From Pyropia yezoensis (taxonomy: Eukaryota; Rhodophyta; Bangiophyceae; Bangiales; Bangiaceae): DNA of 64,000 nucleotides. This document shows positions 1 through 11,974 of the stretch, one piece after another. The notes beneath the pieces are model-generated. The model saw only the letters and a program-made list of their open reading frames with translations. It searched no databases and was not told where the DNA came from. Made by a program: the position numbers and the translations under genes. Each line of letters begins with the position of its first letter. The first letter of the stretch is position 1. Where the stretch lies: the NCBI GenBank assembly GCA_009829735.1, contig CM020619.1, positions 8,174,375-8,238,374 on the forward strand, written 5' to 3'.

Positions 1-3000
1 CTGCCGCGCCGCCAGCGCCGCCGCGGCGGCGGCGACAAAGCAAGTCAGCACCCCCTCCCAGGCACCATCGTCCACCCCGTCCTCGGCGGCGCGGCGGCGG
101 AAGCGGGCGACGGCGCCAAACAGGAGCGCCACCCCCGCCCCCGCCCCCGACGCTGCCGCCGCCGACGCTGCCGACGCGGGCGCCCCCGCGGGCGCCCCCG
201 CCTCTGGCCGGCCGGCGGCGGTGGCGACGAGCGCGGCGAGCGCCCGCCGCCGGGCGGCGGCAAAGCGGCGCTCGCTCTCCACCACTGGCCCCGTGGGGGC
301 CCCCCCGGGCACCCACCGGTAGTTCCACATGCGCCACAGGAAGCCGCGGTAGGTGGTGGCGCCGGCGGTGCCCGCCGCGTCGCGCAGCGCAAAGCCGTCT
401 GGCCGAAAGAGGGGCGCCACCGCCGCGGCGGCGCCCGCCGGGTCGCCGCTCAGGTGGGCGGCAGCGGACGCGGCCGCCAGCTGCGCCTTGAAGTAGTAGT
501 CGCCGTTTTCTTGCACGTCCCGCCCCCGGCAGGCGGCGAGGCCAGAGAGGATGTCGGTGACCACCGCGGCGAGCCGGGGCGGGGGGGGGGGGGGATCCTC
601 CCGGGGAGGACGGCGGGGGCGGTGACGGGCATGCCCGCCGGGACCGTGGTGGCGGCGCGCGACCCCGACACCCCACCGCCCCCTGTCGCCCGCTCGGTGC
701 CGCCACCGCTACCGGCGGTGGTGGCGGCTGCGGTGGCGGGTGTGGCGGCGGCGGCGCCCACCCCGCCTTCCCCTGCTGGCATTACGGCGCCCCCCCCCCG
801 CTCGGGCGCGGTATGCGGGTAGGCCTCCACCACGTCCAGCGTCGCGTCGTCACGCCGCGCGAGCAGCGCCTTGAGCCGCGCCGCGTGCAGGCCGTAGCGC
901 ACCTCGGCGGTGGGGACGCCCGCGGCGGCCGCCGCCGACAGCGCAGCGTCCCAGGTGGCGAGCACATCTGCCAGCGGGTGGTGGAGCTTGGCCCGCAGCT
1001 TGGCCGCCGCCCGCAGGTGGAGCCAGCGCAGGGCCAGCAGCGGCTCCCGCCGTCGCACCTCCGCCGCCGCCGCCGCCGCCGCCGTCGCCGTCGCCGCCGA
1101 GTCGGGGCTGGGCGGCGGCGGCGGTGTCGCGGCGCCCCCGCCCGTGGTGGCAACGGTGGCCGCACCATCGTCCGCGGAGGCCGCAAACTGGGCGTCGAGG
1201 CGACGCCCACCCCCGCCTTCCTCAGCGGGCGCACTGCTCCCCCCCCCGTCTCCCGCCGCGACCAGCGTGTCGACGAGCGAGTCGCCCAGCTCCCCCCCCA
1301 CGCGGAGCCAGCCGAGAGCCGCCTCGGCCAGCGGCCGCAGCACCGGGTCCGCGGCCACGTCGGGCTTGCCCGCCACCCCCCACCCGCCCGTGCTGCGGCG
1401 GGCGCCTCCAACCCCGCCACCACCACCCCCACTCCCACCCCCGCCGCCACCCACCGCCGCCGCCGCCGCCGCCGCCGCTGCCGCCGCCACCGCCGCGGCC
1501 GATGCGGTGCGGCGGACGCGCTCCTCGGCGAGCCGCATCCCCGCAACGGCCGCGAGGCCCACCGCCGCCACCGCGGCGGCACGAAGGCCGGGCACGTCAG
1601 TGGGGGTGTCGCCGCCGCCATCGCCGCCGCCACCGCTGCCGCCGCCACCGCCGGCCGATCCGCCACCACCACCATCTCCTCCACCGCCACCGACGGCGGT
1701 GTGAGTGAGCGCGGCGGTCGGCGGCACCCAATCCAGAACGAGGGGACCATCATCCGGGACGAGCAGGTGCGCGGCAAAAAAGTCCACGCCCCCCACCGGC
1801 GGCGGCGGCGGCGGCGGCGGCGGGGGCGGGGGCACCCCCGCGGCGCTCCCACCACCCGCGACGGCCGCCGCGCGCGTGGACGACGGCGGGGGCCCCCACC
1901 CGGCACTCACCAGCGCCTGCACAAAGTAAAAGCATCCCTCGGCGCGGGACAGCATCACCTGCAGCTGCAGCGGGTCCCCCGCGGGGCCGGGGGCGGGGGG
2001 CGCTCCCCCCCCGGCGCCGCCGCCGCCCCCCCCCCCGCCCACCGCCACCCGCCGCACCGCCCGCTCATCCAACGACGCGTCGGCAATGTCGGCAAAGACG
2101 TGGCCGAGCGCCGCCCAGCCGCTCGCCTGCCACGGCCGCAGCCGCACGGCGGCGAGCGCGGCCGCCACCGCCGCCCTGAGGGCGTCGGCGTACGCGCCGG
2201 GGGGGGGGCGCCGCACCGGCTCCCGGCGGGCCTTGTAGTCGGCGGCGGCGGCGGCGAGGCCGGCCGCCGCGGTGGCGGCGTGCACCTCGTACGCGACCCG
2301 CGAGCGGAGGGACGCTTCGGCTACCGCCGCCGCCGACGGCGGCGGCGGCGGCGGCGGCGGCGCGGGTGTGGCGGCGGCGGCGGCGGCGGGCGGGGAAGGG
2401 GCGGCGGTGGGGGGGGCGGCGGCCGCGGCGCTGACCTTGGTGGGGGACCCCCCGACCGCCGCCGCCGCCGCCGCCGCAGTGGCGGTGGCGGCCGCGGCCG
2501 CGGCTGCAGCCTCTGCCCAGGCGACCCACAGGTCCCCCACGGCTGTGGCAGCAGCGTCGGCAGAGGCGGCGGCGCCGACAGCCCCGCCCCCGCCCCCCGA
2601 CGCGGCCGCCGCCGACGCGGCCGCGACGGCGCGGTTGAGCGCCCCGAGCGGCACGCCCGTGGCCCAGGCAGGGGGACCGTCGCCCCCCATGGCGCCACCA
2701 CCAGCACCCCCACCGCCACCGCCGCCGCCGCCGCCATCAATGAGCGGCTCGGCGAGGGCGGCCAGCAGGTCCCGCGCCCGCCGGGAGCGGCGGCCGTCGC
2801 GCCAGCCGCGGCCGGCGAGCGCAGACACCTCGGCCCTGTGGAGGGTGTAGACGTCGACGGCGGCGGCAGCGTCGAGGGGGAGGTGACCCCCGCCCCCACC
2901 GCCGCCGCCGCCGCCACCGCCGCTGCCGCCGCCGCCGCCACCCGCCGGCCGCGCCGGTGATACGCCGGGGACGCGGTCGGGGGAGGCGGCGACCGCCGAG

Positions 3001-6000
3001 GAGAAGCCGCCGCCGCCCCCGCCAGCGGTGGCAAGCGGGGAGTAGCCCGGAAGCGCGGCGCCTCCCCCCAAAGTGGTGGCGCCCGCCCCGCCCACACGCG
3101 GCGGGGCGGCGTCCGCGTCAGCCACCGCCTGGCAGGCGCGGCTGAGCCAGGCGCGCGCCGCGGCGAGCGCGTCGGCGCCCGGCGAGCCCGCGCCCGGCGT
3201 CGGCAGTACGTAGGCGGCCGACAGGAGGGAAGGCACGCCGTAAAGGGCGACGTAGGCCGCGGCGAGCTCTGCCGCGACCACATCGGCGGCCGCCCAGAAG
3301 CGAAGACTGCCCCCGTACCGGCGGCGGGGGCGGGGAGGTGTCACGGGGGAGGGCGGGCGAGGGGGTAGGGCAGCCCCGTCAGACCCCGCCACGCCGTCGA
3401 CCTCGGCGGCGGCGGCCAGGAGGGGAGGTGCGGCGACCGTCACAGCTGCGGCCGACGTCTCGGACGCGCCACCTCCGCCCCCAGCGGTGGCGCCGGTGGT
3501 GGCCCCGCCGGTGCTGGCAGGCGCAGCGGCGCCGGCATGGTAGACAACGACAGCCGCCGCCCCTCCGGAAGCTGCCGCGACCCCCGCCGCTCCCCCCTCC
3601 CGATGCGGGGTGGTGGCCACGCCCCCATCCGCGCCCTCCCCCCCGGACGAGTCCGCGTCGGCGTCCGCGTCGGCGGCGTCGCCCCCGTTCGGCACCCCCT
3701 CCTCCTCTTCCTTTCCGTGAGCGGCCGCCGCATGACCAAGCACCCGCAGTTGCTCCCGCAGCGCCGACGCGTACGCCTTGACCAGCACCCCCGCCGTGCC
3801 GCTCGACCGGCAGACGGCGCGGAGCACCAGCCGCCGCAGCGCAAACCGCGTCAGCCGCAGCACCCGCACCGTGCGCGCACCGACGCGGGCCACCCAACAC
3901 GCCCCGACGACGCCACCGTCACCGCCAGAGCCGCCACCGCCGCCACCGCCGCCACCGCCGCCATCTCCGGCTGTCCCCACGGGCGGCGTCGACCCGCACG
4001 TTGGCGCCGTCGCCGGCGGCGGCGGCAAGCTCCCGTACAGCAGCGCCCTGGCACACCGGCAAAACGACACGAGCGACCGCGCATACGCGAGCCGCACATT
4101 CTTCTCTGGGACGGTGAGGAGGGTGGGCGGCGTCGGCGCCGCCGCCGCGGGGATGACCGCCTCGAGAAGGCCCACCGCCCGCGCCAATGACACCGCTACG
4201 GCTGCGTACGCCTCGGCGGGCGTCCATGCGGCGGTGGTGGCAGCCGCCACAGGGGACGGCGCTGCTGCCGCTGCTGCTGACACTGCCGCTGGCGCCGCCG
4301 CCGCCGCAGCCGTCGCCGCCGCTGGTTCCCCGGCGGTCGGGGCGGGCGCGTCGGCAGCCGACCACCCTCCGCTCCCAAGCGCCCCCCCCTTGCCGCCGCC
4401 ACACAGGTGCGCAAGCCCATCTTCGTCCAGGGCGCCCCACCCCAGGACCTCTCCCCCGCCAACCTTGCGCGTCGCGAGCGACAGGGACTTGACCAAGCCC
4501 TGGATGCGGCGAAGGTCCGCGGGAGCCACCTTGAGCGGCGACGCCGGCGCCGTCGGCACGGCCCGGCCAGTGGCTAGCGCGGCGCCCCGGCGGGGGGAGC
4601 CGACGCCAGGGTCGGCGGCCGCCCCGCCGCTGCCCGCCCCCCCCCCCACCCCTGCCCGACGCCCCGCCGCGGCGGCCGCAAACGACGCCTCCCGCACCGC
4701 CACGGCCAGGCGGGCGGCGAGCGTGACAAGCCCGGCCGGCTCATTGCCGGCGGGGCCCGCCGTCGCCGCCAGTACCTCCATTGCCCGCTCGCCGGACACC
4801 CGCCGGCCGGCGGGTCGGCCGGCCGCGGCGACCGCCGAGACGGGCGGGAGGACAAGGACAAGGACGTCAGCAGCAGCCGTCGCCGGCTCGCCGCCGCTGC
4901 TGACGCCGCTGCCAGTGGCAGTGTCCCTTCCTGGGAGCGGTGCTGGGGCGGCGGCCGCAGACCCTCCACCCGCGCCGACCTCGCCCGAGACTTCCCCCCA
5001 GTTGGGCGGCGGCGGGCGGACGAGGCCCAGCTCCGCCGCGTACGCCCGCGACCGCACACCTGCTGCCGCGACCGCGACCGCCGCCGCCGCCGCTGCCGCC
5101 GCGGTGTGCCGCGCTGCTGCCGCGCGCCCGTCGTGCCCCCCCGCGGTGGTCGCCGCGGTGGCGGCCGCTGTCTCGGCAGCCGCTGACGCGGCCGACGCCT
5201 CGGCCGCCTCCAGGTCACGGTCCACCCGCAGGCGGCGGGCCAGGGCGGCCGCCCGCCCCGACGCAGCCGCCGACGAGGTGGCGCCCTCGGCACGGCGAAA
5301 GAGGTCCCCACCGCCGGCGTCGTCACCATATCCGGCAACGTCGCCGTCGCCGTTGGCGACAGTCCCACCCTCGGCAGGCGGCGCGTCTGCAGCCAGCCGC
5401 GCGCACAGCGCGGCCGCGGCGTGCGCGTCGGCCGACCGCCCTTCGTACGCGGCAATGCGGGCGGCAACGAGCGCCGCGCGAGCCGCGTGGCGGGCTGTCC
5501 ACGCGGCGGCGGCGCGCCCGCTGTCGCCGCCGCCGCCACCGCCGCCACCGCCGCCGCCGACGCACGCGGGCCCGCCGGGTAGACCCGCCGCCACTGCCGC
5601 GGCGGCGGCAAAGCGCGCCGCCACGGCCGCCGCGTCGTCAATGGGGGCGCTGGAGCCCGACGCGGCCGCCGCTGCGGCGGCGGCCGCGGCGGCCGCAGCA
5701 GTGGCGGGCGCTGTCGACCCCACCGCGGGCGGCGGGCGCCACACGCCGCCCACCGCCGCGGCCGCACCGCGGACGGGCGCGGCCTCGACGAGCAGCAGGT
5801 CTGGGTCGTCGTCTGGTGCGGCTGCAATGGCGACGGCCGCACCACCCCCCCCCGCATGGGAGGCCGCGCCTCCGCCACTGCCACTGAATCCGCCGCCTGG
5901 GGGCGGCCGCAACAGCGCCGCGACGGCAGTGGTGGGCGCCACGAGCGCTTCGGCAAGCGCCAGCGCGACGGGCGCGTTGCTCTCCAGGGGCACCGCCGCG

Positions 6001-8054
6001 GAAATGCCGGCGCGCCGGGCGGCCAGGTGCGCCGCCGCCCGCGCCGACGGCGGCACTGCCCACGACAGCGGCGCCGCCGCGACGCGGGCGAGCAGGTCGA
6101 CGGGGCCCGAGTTGACCGCCCCGGCGCCGTCCACAAACGCGCCCACCGCTGCCCGCTCGCTTGCCTTGGCCGCCGCCGCCGCTGCCGCCGCCGCGGCGGC
6201 GTCCTCCTCCGCCGCCGCGGGCACGCAAGCGGCCGCAGTCCGCCGCCGCGACGCCGCGCCGCCTCGGACCCCGGCATTGCCACCACCACCCCCGGCGGGG
6301 GCGATGGGTGGCAAAAAGCTGAGCAGCGCGGCGGTCACGTCCACCGCCAGCGCGCCGCTGACGCGGCACCGCTTGGTCGCCGCCTCCCGCGCGGCCGCCA
6401 CGCGCGCGTCCTTTTCCGCGCGCCGCTTGGATAGCCGACGCCCCCCCGCACGGGGGGGCGCGCTTCCACCGCCACCACCACCGCCGCCGCCGCAGTCACC
6501 GCCGCCGCCGCCGCTGCTGCCGACGCCGCCACCGCTCGCCGCGGCGACTCCGGTGGAAGGGGAAGGAGGCGCCACCGCTGCCGCATCCGCCGTCGCATGC
6601 GACGGAGGCGAGCGGGCGGCCCCAGCAGGGGTGGACGGCGCGCCCGCCCCCCCCGCCCCACCCGCCGCCACCGCCGCTGCCGCGGTGCCCCCCACCCCAC
6701 CAGCATCTTCGGAGCTGTCATCGAGGACCACCAACTCCATCGCCCCGTCGGCATCGTCGGCGGGCGGCAGCGTCAGCACCAGCGGCGCCGACAGCGGCAG
6801 CTGCCCCACCAGCCGGTCCCGCAGCGCGGCGACCGCCGCGCCCACCACGGCCGACCAGGTGGGCGCCGACAGCGTCCGCGGCGGGTCGCCTCGTGGCGAC
6901 CCACCGGTGCCGCCGCCGCCGCCGCCGCCGCTGCCGCTGCCGCTGCCGACACTGTCGCCAAGCCGCGGCGGCGGCACCGCGGCAGCAGCGGAGGCACGCG
7001 CGGCAGCCAGGGCGGCCAGCTGCGCGCGCACGCCCGCCGCCGCGGCGCGCGGCACCCGCCGCCGCACCGCCGCGGCTGACAGGCGCGGGGCCGCCAGCGG
7101 CGGGTCCCCCCAGCCCGCCCAAAACGCATCGCCCGCCCCCCCTCCGCGGTCGCCACCGTCGTCGCCGTCGGCGCCCGGCCACAGGCGGGGCTCACCGGCA
7201 GCGTCCCCCCCGCCATCCCCCCCCGCCACCCCACCACCCACCCTCTCAATCGCGGCGACGACCAGGCCGAGCTTGCGCGCCACCCCCCCCCCATCCCAAC
7301 AGGCGCCCCGCCCCCCCCCCCCGCCCCCCCCCCCCGCCGCCGCCGCCGCCGCGGCCACGCCCGCCGCGTACGCTGCGCGGGCGGCCCCCAGGCGCCCCCC
7401 CGCGGCGGCGGCGTCCCCCGCCGCCGCCCACACCCCCGCGTCGCTGGCATCCAGGTGGAGGGCGGCGGTGTAGGCGGCGGCCGCGGCGGGGTGGCTCCCC
7501 GCCGCGGCGGCGGCGGCGCCCAGGTTGCGCTGCACCGCGTAGCAAAGGCGGGCCTCCCAGCCGGGACGGGAGGCGGGGAGCGCACTGCCGACGGCGGCGG
7601 CGGCGGGGGAGGCAGCGGCGATGGCAGTGGCGGTGGCGGCGGTGGCGGCGGCGGCGGCGGGCGGCGTGCGCTCGGAGGGAGGTGGTGCCAGCGCGGCGGC
7701 GAGGGCGGTGTAGGCCTTGACCGCCGCGGGCAGGTCGCCGTTGGTGTGGCACCGCAGCGCGGCGGTGTAGGCGGTGGCCAGGCGCGCCTCACGGGCTTCG
7801 GCCGACTCGGGGGGCGGGGGGGGCGCGCCGGGGGGCGGGGCAGCAGACGCCGCCGCCGCGCCCGTGGTGGGGGCGCTCTCGCTGGCCGACGGGGGCCCCG
7901 CGGGGTGGGCAGCGGCGCCCCCATCAACGCCGCCGCCGTCCCTGCCGCCGTCACCGTCGCGGGCGGGGGGGGGGCCGCCGCCGCGGGCGGGACCGGGGGG
8001 GGGGAGCACCCGGCCGCGGGTGTCCTCGGCATGGATGGTGTGGAAGGACTGCAT
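1..8054 (-). CDS. HIR3/CABIN1-like TPR scaffold protein, partial at the left edge, with an apparent frameshift
   Basis: Very long Ala/Gly/Pro-rich protein, about 2,500 residues to position 594, then about 190 more in another frame to the window edge. I start it at the ATG at 8054 (MQSFHTIHAEDTRG), whose following residues resemble the start of CABIN1/HIR3 proteins; an in-frame ATG lies upstream at 8192. N-terminal TPR-like helices follow: a repeat with GDLPAAVKAYTAL, then YAVQRNLGAAAAAAGSHP and LDASDAGVWAAAGDAAAAGG. This is the order of the CABIN1/HIR3 TPR block. Distal matches include a LHAARLKALLARRD stretch. Family members scaffold the HIR complex that deposits histone H3.3/H4 independently of replication. 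The frame changes at the 14-G run 581-594: past it the coding-like frame reads VVTDILSGLAACRGRDVQEN and then GFLWRMWNYRW, open to base 1. Long poly-Ala/poly-Gly inserts separate the conserved blocks. The family call rests on motif order only. Confidence 0.6.
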
Positions 8055-8710
8055 GGGGGAAGAGCACGGCAGCGACGACCAGGGCAGAGGGGGAAGGGGG
8101 AGGGGCGACGAGGCGAGGCGCAGCCCGTACGCCACCTGCTGCGGCTGCCCACCGAGCAGTAGCAGGCGCGCGAGCGCCGGCGCGCGCGGCAAGGAGGCCC
8201 CTCTGGACGGTATGGGAAACTTTTTGACGGACCCAGTGAAAATAGATACGTAAAAAAAACAGTCGACCTTGCCACGTTACACGGCGCGCTCGTCGCTGGA
8301 TCAGCGGGGCGCCGCACAGCTGTGTGTCGAAGACGTTTCGGGTTTGCGCAGTGGAGCAGCTGCAGGAGCACATACCCGTCGTCACGCCTGACGTGACCAG
8401 TGGGATTCTGGGAGAAGCGCGAGGGGGAGGCCGCTGGACGGGCTCTTGATGTGCCCTCATCGACTGGGGACCCCTCGACCCGCTGACAGACTTCCTAAGG
8501 TTTTTCATCAAAAAAAGCGCCCCCTAAACGCAACACACCCCCCAGCGAGACGAACCACCGCGGTACGTGGTGCGCGCTGCACCGACAACACAGGCCGTGG
8601 GCGGGCACGACCACCTGAGTAGCCGCGCCAGTCAACAAGCGTCGGTTCGTGCATCCATCCCTCCTCACCTCCCCCCCTGGCCCACCAGGGCAACCCCTCG
8701 CTGTTCCGGC
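8055..8710. other. Intergenic: HIR3-like promoter side and HSP90C 3' side
   Basis: About 650 bases between two minus-strand genes. It carries the 5' region of the HIR3-like gene and the region just beyond the HSP90C stop. A few A/T-rich stretches occur (around 8218-8262 and 8500-8520), unusual against the GC-rich background, and could hold processing or promoter signals. No convincing further gene is seen. Confidence 0.6.
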
Positions 8711-11092
8711 CTAGACCACCTCGGGGTCGACGGCCTTGGACTCGGGCTCCGCCGCCGGCTCCGCTGCAGACTCGGCCGGGGCCGGCGCCGCCGGCTCCCC
8801 CACCGCAGACGACACCAGCGAGCTCACCCGCGACGCAAAGCCCGCCGTGTCAGACAGGTTGTACCCGCCCGTCAGGAGCGCCAGGTCGTACAGCAGAGTG
8901 CCCAGCTGGGCGGTGCTGTCGTCCCCATCCTTCGAGACGGTAAGCTTGGCCTTGAGAGAACGCACAATCGGGTGGTCGGGGTTGATCTCCAGCGTCCGCG
9001 CGGTGCTGAGGTACTGCTCCAGGTCCGACGAGCCCGTCGCCGAGTTCTCCCGCATGTAGCGCTCCATCGTCGGGGACACACCAAAGTCGCTCTGCACAAT
9101 CGCCGACGGAGACTCGGTGAGGCGCTTGGAGAGGGTGACCTTGCTGACCGTCTTGGACAGGAGCGTCTGGAGATAGGTGGTGACCTCCGTGAGCTCCACA
9201 GCGTTGGCCTCCTCCTTGGCCTTATCCGACTCGCTCTTGCTGTCGTCGACGGGCATCTTGAACGACTCCTTCGCCACGTCTGCCAGCTTGAGAGTTCCCT
9301 CCTCCCCAGCCTTGCCTGCATCCGAGTCCACTGCCAGCTTCGTCTTGATCGTCGACAGCGACTGGACGGCAATCTCGTCAATGGCCTCGGTAAGGTAGAG
9401 CACCTCGTAGCCGGCCGAGCGAAGCTTCTCCATGGCCGGCGCGTTGGCAGCAGCGGCCTTGGATGAACCCGTCACGTAGTAGATTTCAGACTGCCCCTCC
9501 TTCATACGCGACACGTACTCAGCGAAAGAGGTGACCTCATCGCCCGAGGCAGACGAATACCACCGGGTAAGACCAGCCAGCTCCTCCGCATAGTCCGAAT
9601 CGTCAATGATGCCGGCCTTGAGGTAACGCCCAAACTGGGACCAGAACTTCGTGTACTCGGTCTGGTCCTCGCGCCCAGCAATCTCCTTGAACATATCCAC
9701 ACACTTGCGGACGAGGCGCTTGGAGATGATGCGGAGAACACGAGACTGCTGGAGGATCTCCCGGCTCACGTTGAGGGGCAGGTCCTCGGAGTCGACCACC
9801 CCACGCACAAAGCACAGCCAGCGGGGCACAAACTCCTCAAACTTGTCCGAGATGAACACCCGCTTGACGTAGAGCTTGAGCATCCGACCAGCCTCATCAA
9901 ACATGTTCTGCTGCAGCTCGTATGGCAGCATGGAAGGGGTGAAGAGGACCGCCCGGAATTCCACGTCGCCCTCCACTGCAAAGTGCGAGTGTGCCATGGG
10001 CGCCAGAGCGTCCTTGGCCAGCGTCTTGTAAAATTCATTGTAGTCCTCCTCCTCCACCTCTCTCGGCCGCCGCATCCACAGAGGCTTGAGCTTGTTCACC
10101 TGGGACCACTCGGAGACCGTGCTGGGCACCTTCTTCATCTTGGGAGTGCCGTCCTCATTCTTCTCATCCCCATCAGCCTCCTCCACCATCTCAGTGCTGG
10201 TCTCCCAGGCGTAGATGGGGAAGGCAATGAACTCAGAGTAACGCTTGAGCAGGTCCCCCAGCCGGTGGTTCTCCAGAAGCTCCATGGAGCCAGGCTTGAC
10301 GTGCAGCGTGATGCGGGTCCCCGAATCCCCCTCCAGAGGCACCCCACCGTCACCCTCGGCAATGGTGTAGGACGACTCAGAGTCAGACGTCCACGTGTAG
10401 GTGGGCGCGTTCGGCGCCGTGGCCGACCGCGACACGACAGTCACATTGTCGGCGACGAGGAAGGCAGCGTAGAAGCCGACGCCAAACTGGCCAATCAGGG
10501 ACACGTCGTCGTTCTTGGCGGTATCCCCCAGCGCCTCGGCAAACTTGGCCGTCCCCGACGTGGCGATAGAGCCGAGGTTAGCAATGAGCTCCTGCTTGGT
10601 CATCCCAATGCCGTTATCCTCAATCGCAATGGTTTTGGCGTCCTGGTCCGCCTTGACGCGGATGAAAAAGTCCGTCTCGGACGCCGCACCGCCGTCGGTC
10701 AGCGACAGGAACCGCTTCTTGTCGCACGCATCCGACGCGTTGGAGACCAGCTCCCGCGCAAAAATCTCCTTGTTAGAGTACAGCGAGTTGATGATGAGCT
10801 TCATGACCCGCGACACCTCGGCCTGGAACTGGTAAGTCTCGCCATCCGCAGACGCTGCGGGGGGAGGCGCCGTGGCGGTAGCACCCCCAGCATCCCCCCC
10901 AGCGCTGCCAGCATCCCCGCTCGCGTCATCGGCGGCCATGCGAAAGGCTGGCCGCGCCGCACGGCGGGCGGGGGCCACCACCCCGGCGCCCAGCGGACGC
11001 GACACCACAGCCGCCGGTGCACGGGCGGCAGACGCGCAGCGCAGCGGCTTGCCCGCCAGGGAGCCCACAAACGCGGCCATTGGGGGTGCCAT
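8711..11092 (-). CDS. HSP90C: Plastid-targeted HSP90 chaperone (HSP90C)
   Basis: Single-exon gene, 793 residues from the ATG at 11092 (a second in-frame ATG at 11080 would also serve). Residues 1 to about 80 are rich in Ala, Arg and Ser with few acidic residues, as in a plastid transit peptide. The GHKL ATPase domain follows: ARELVSNASDACDK carries the catalytic Glu and the Mg-binding Asn, then DNGIGM near residue 159, GQFGVGFYAAF near 201, and a GTRITLHV strand. The middle domain has LPLNVSREILQQ with the conserved Arg. The C-terminus ends acidic and lacks both the cytosolic MEEVD and the ER KDEL signals, consistent with an organellar paralogue; mitochondrial TRAP1 is the main alternative. 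HSP90C folds imported stromal proteins. Its promoter region, shared with the phycobilisome linker gene, contains heat-shock elements. Confidence 0.95.
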   Translation of the reverse strand: MAPPMAAFVGSLAGKPLRCASAARAPAAVVSRPLGAGVVAPARRAARPAFRMAADDASGDAGSAGGDAGGATATAPPPAASADGETYQFQAEVSRVMKLIINSLYSNKEIFARELVSNASDACDKKRFLSLTDGGAASETDFFIRVKADQDAKTIAIEDNGIGMTKQELIANLGSIATSGTAKFAEALGDTAKNDDVSLIGQFGVGFYAAFLVADNVTVVSRSATAPNAPTYTWTSDSESSYTIAEGDGGVPLEGDSGTRITLHVKPGSMELLENHRLGDLLKRYSEFIAFPIYAWETSTEMVEEADGDEKNEDGTPKMKKVPSTVSEWSQVNKLKPLWMRRPREVEEEDYNEFYKTLAKDALAPMAHSHFAVEGDVEFRAVLFTPSMLPYELQQNMFDEAGRMLKLYVKRVFISDKFEEFVPRWLCFVRGVVDSEDLPLNVSREILQQSRVLRIISKRLVRKCVDMFKEIAGREDQTEYTKFWSQFGRYLKAGIIDDSDYAEELAGLTRWYSSASGDEVTSFAEYVSRMKEGQSEIYYVTGSSKAAAANAPAMEKLRSAGYEVLYLTEAIDEIAVQSLSTIKTKLAVDSDAGKAGEEGTLKLADVAKESFKMPVDDSKSESDKAKEEANAVELTEVTTYLQTLLSKTVSKVTLSKRLTESPSAIVQSDFGVSPTMERYMRENSATGSSDLEQYLSTARTLEINPDHPIVRSLKAKLTVSKDGDDSTAQLGTLLYDLALLTGGYNLSDTAGFASRVSSLVSSAVGEPAAPAPAESAAEPAAEPESKAVDPEVV

Positions 11093-11447
11093 GGATGGCG
11101 CGCGGGACCAAGTAAGGGCTGTGCGCCGGGTGAGGGGCCGAACGGAGGCACAGGAGGATGAAGAGGGGCACGTGGGGGAAAGTGAGGAAAAACTGAAGAC
11201 GGCGAGGGTGAAGGGGACGGAGTGTGGAGGACGTTGAGGGTGGGCTTGACAACGAGAGAGTGGAGGGAAGGAGGTCGTGGTCAGAGCACGCGACGAGGCC
11301 AGCGATGGTGATTTCCGCCGCGTGTGCAGAGGTGGGTGGTTGGTGGAAGAGGGGGTGCGGTCATCGACCGTTGCTTTCGAGCTCTGCTTTGCGCTGCGTT
11401 TGCATATCTGGGTCGCCGGAGGCCCGCCGGCGGGCAACGGCCGATGC

Positions 11448-11460
11448 TTCTCGAAAATTC
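11448..11460. promoter_or_regulatory. Three-unit heat-shock element
   Basis: The bases read TTC-tc-GAA-aa-TTC, a perfect alternating triple of the nGAAn unit recognised by trimeric heat-shock factor. It lies about 356 bases upstream of the HSP90C start codon. The position in the promoter of a chaperone gene makes a real HSF site likely; binding is inferred, not shown. Confidence 0.65.
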
Positions 11461-11517
11461 CGCATTACAGCTCCGTGATCCAGCCGACCTGGTCGCACAG
11501 AAAGTATTTAAATAACG

Positions 11518-11525
11518 TTCTTGAA
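11518..11525. promoter_or_regulatory. Second, two-unit heat-shock-element-like motif
   Basis: TTC-tt-GAA, two inverted units with correct spacing, 57 bases beyond the perfect triple element and next to the TATA-like stretch. On its own it would be weak evidence; together with the neighbouring element it suggests a small HSE cluster. Confidence 0.4.
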
Positions 11526-11974
11526 CGCGCATCGTAGCAATACATACTGAGTGTGTCCTCGGCGATCGCTTCGAGCAGCAGCGAGTTTTTCCCACTCGAC
11601 GACCCCTTCCTCGCTCGCCCAGCTGCACCTCGTTGCGGCGATCTCGATTGGGAGGCGGAGTGCGGCCTCTCCGTGCCAACCCCAGGCGCCTCGGGAAGGA
11701 CGGCTGGCGGCCGCCATTGGCTGTCCCCAGCTGGTGACAGTCCCTGCCGCCCTCACGAGCCTGCCCGCCGCCGTCGTCCTGCTCGCGTCGACCACCCGTG
11801 TGCCGCGCCTTGCTCCGGCCCGCCACCCCGCATCCTCGCCGCACCCAACCGTTTTGCTGCAAAGCCGCCGTCCGTGTGTAGCTCGGCGCTCTCCCGTATC
11901 CCTGCATTCGCTTTTTTTTTTTTCTCCCCCTTGGCAACGCTCCGCGGCCCCCGCCCCACCCCCCATCTATTACC

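Larger units (their letters stand above)
11093..11974. promoter_or_regulatory. Divergent promoter region between HSP90C and the phycobilisome linker
   Basis: About 880 bases separate the two divergent start codons. The centre (about 11440-11530) is noticeably richer in A/T than the flanks. It contains a T/A-rich TATA-like stretch at 11505-11514 and two heat-shock-element-like motifs annotated separately. The linker-proximal part carries a run of T (11911-11923) and a C/T-rich leader before the ATG. No extra coding sequence is supported here. Confidence 0.6.

Noticed and set aside
3778-7473. A plus-strand open frame of over 1,200 codons opposite the HIR3-like gene
   Set aside because: Pure Ala/Pro/Arg/Ser low-complexity with no domain; it is the antisense shadow of a GC-rich gene whose minus frame has TPR motifs.
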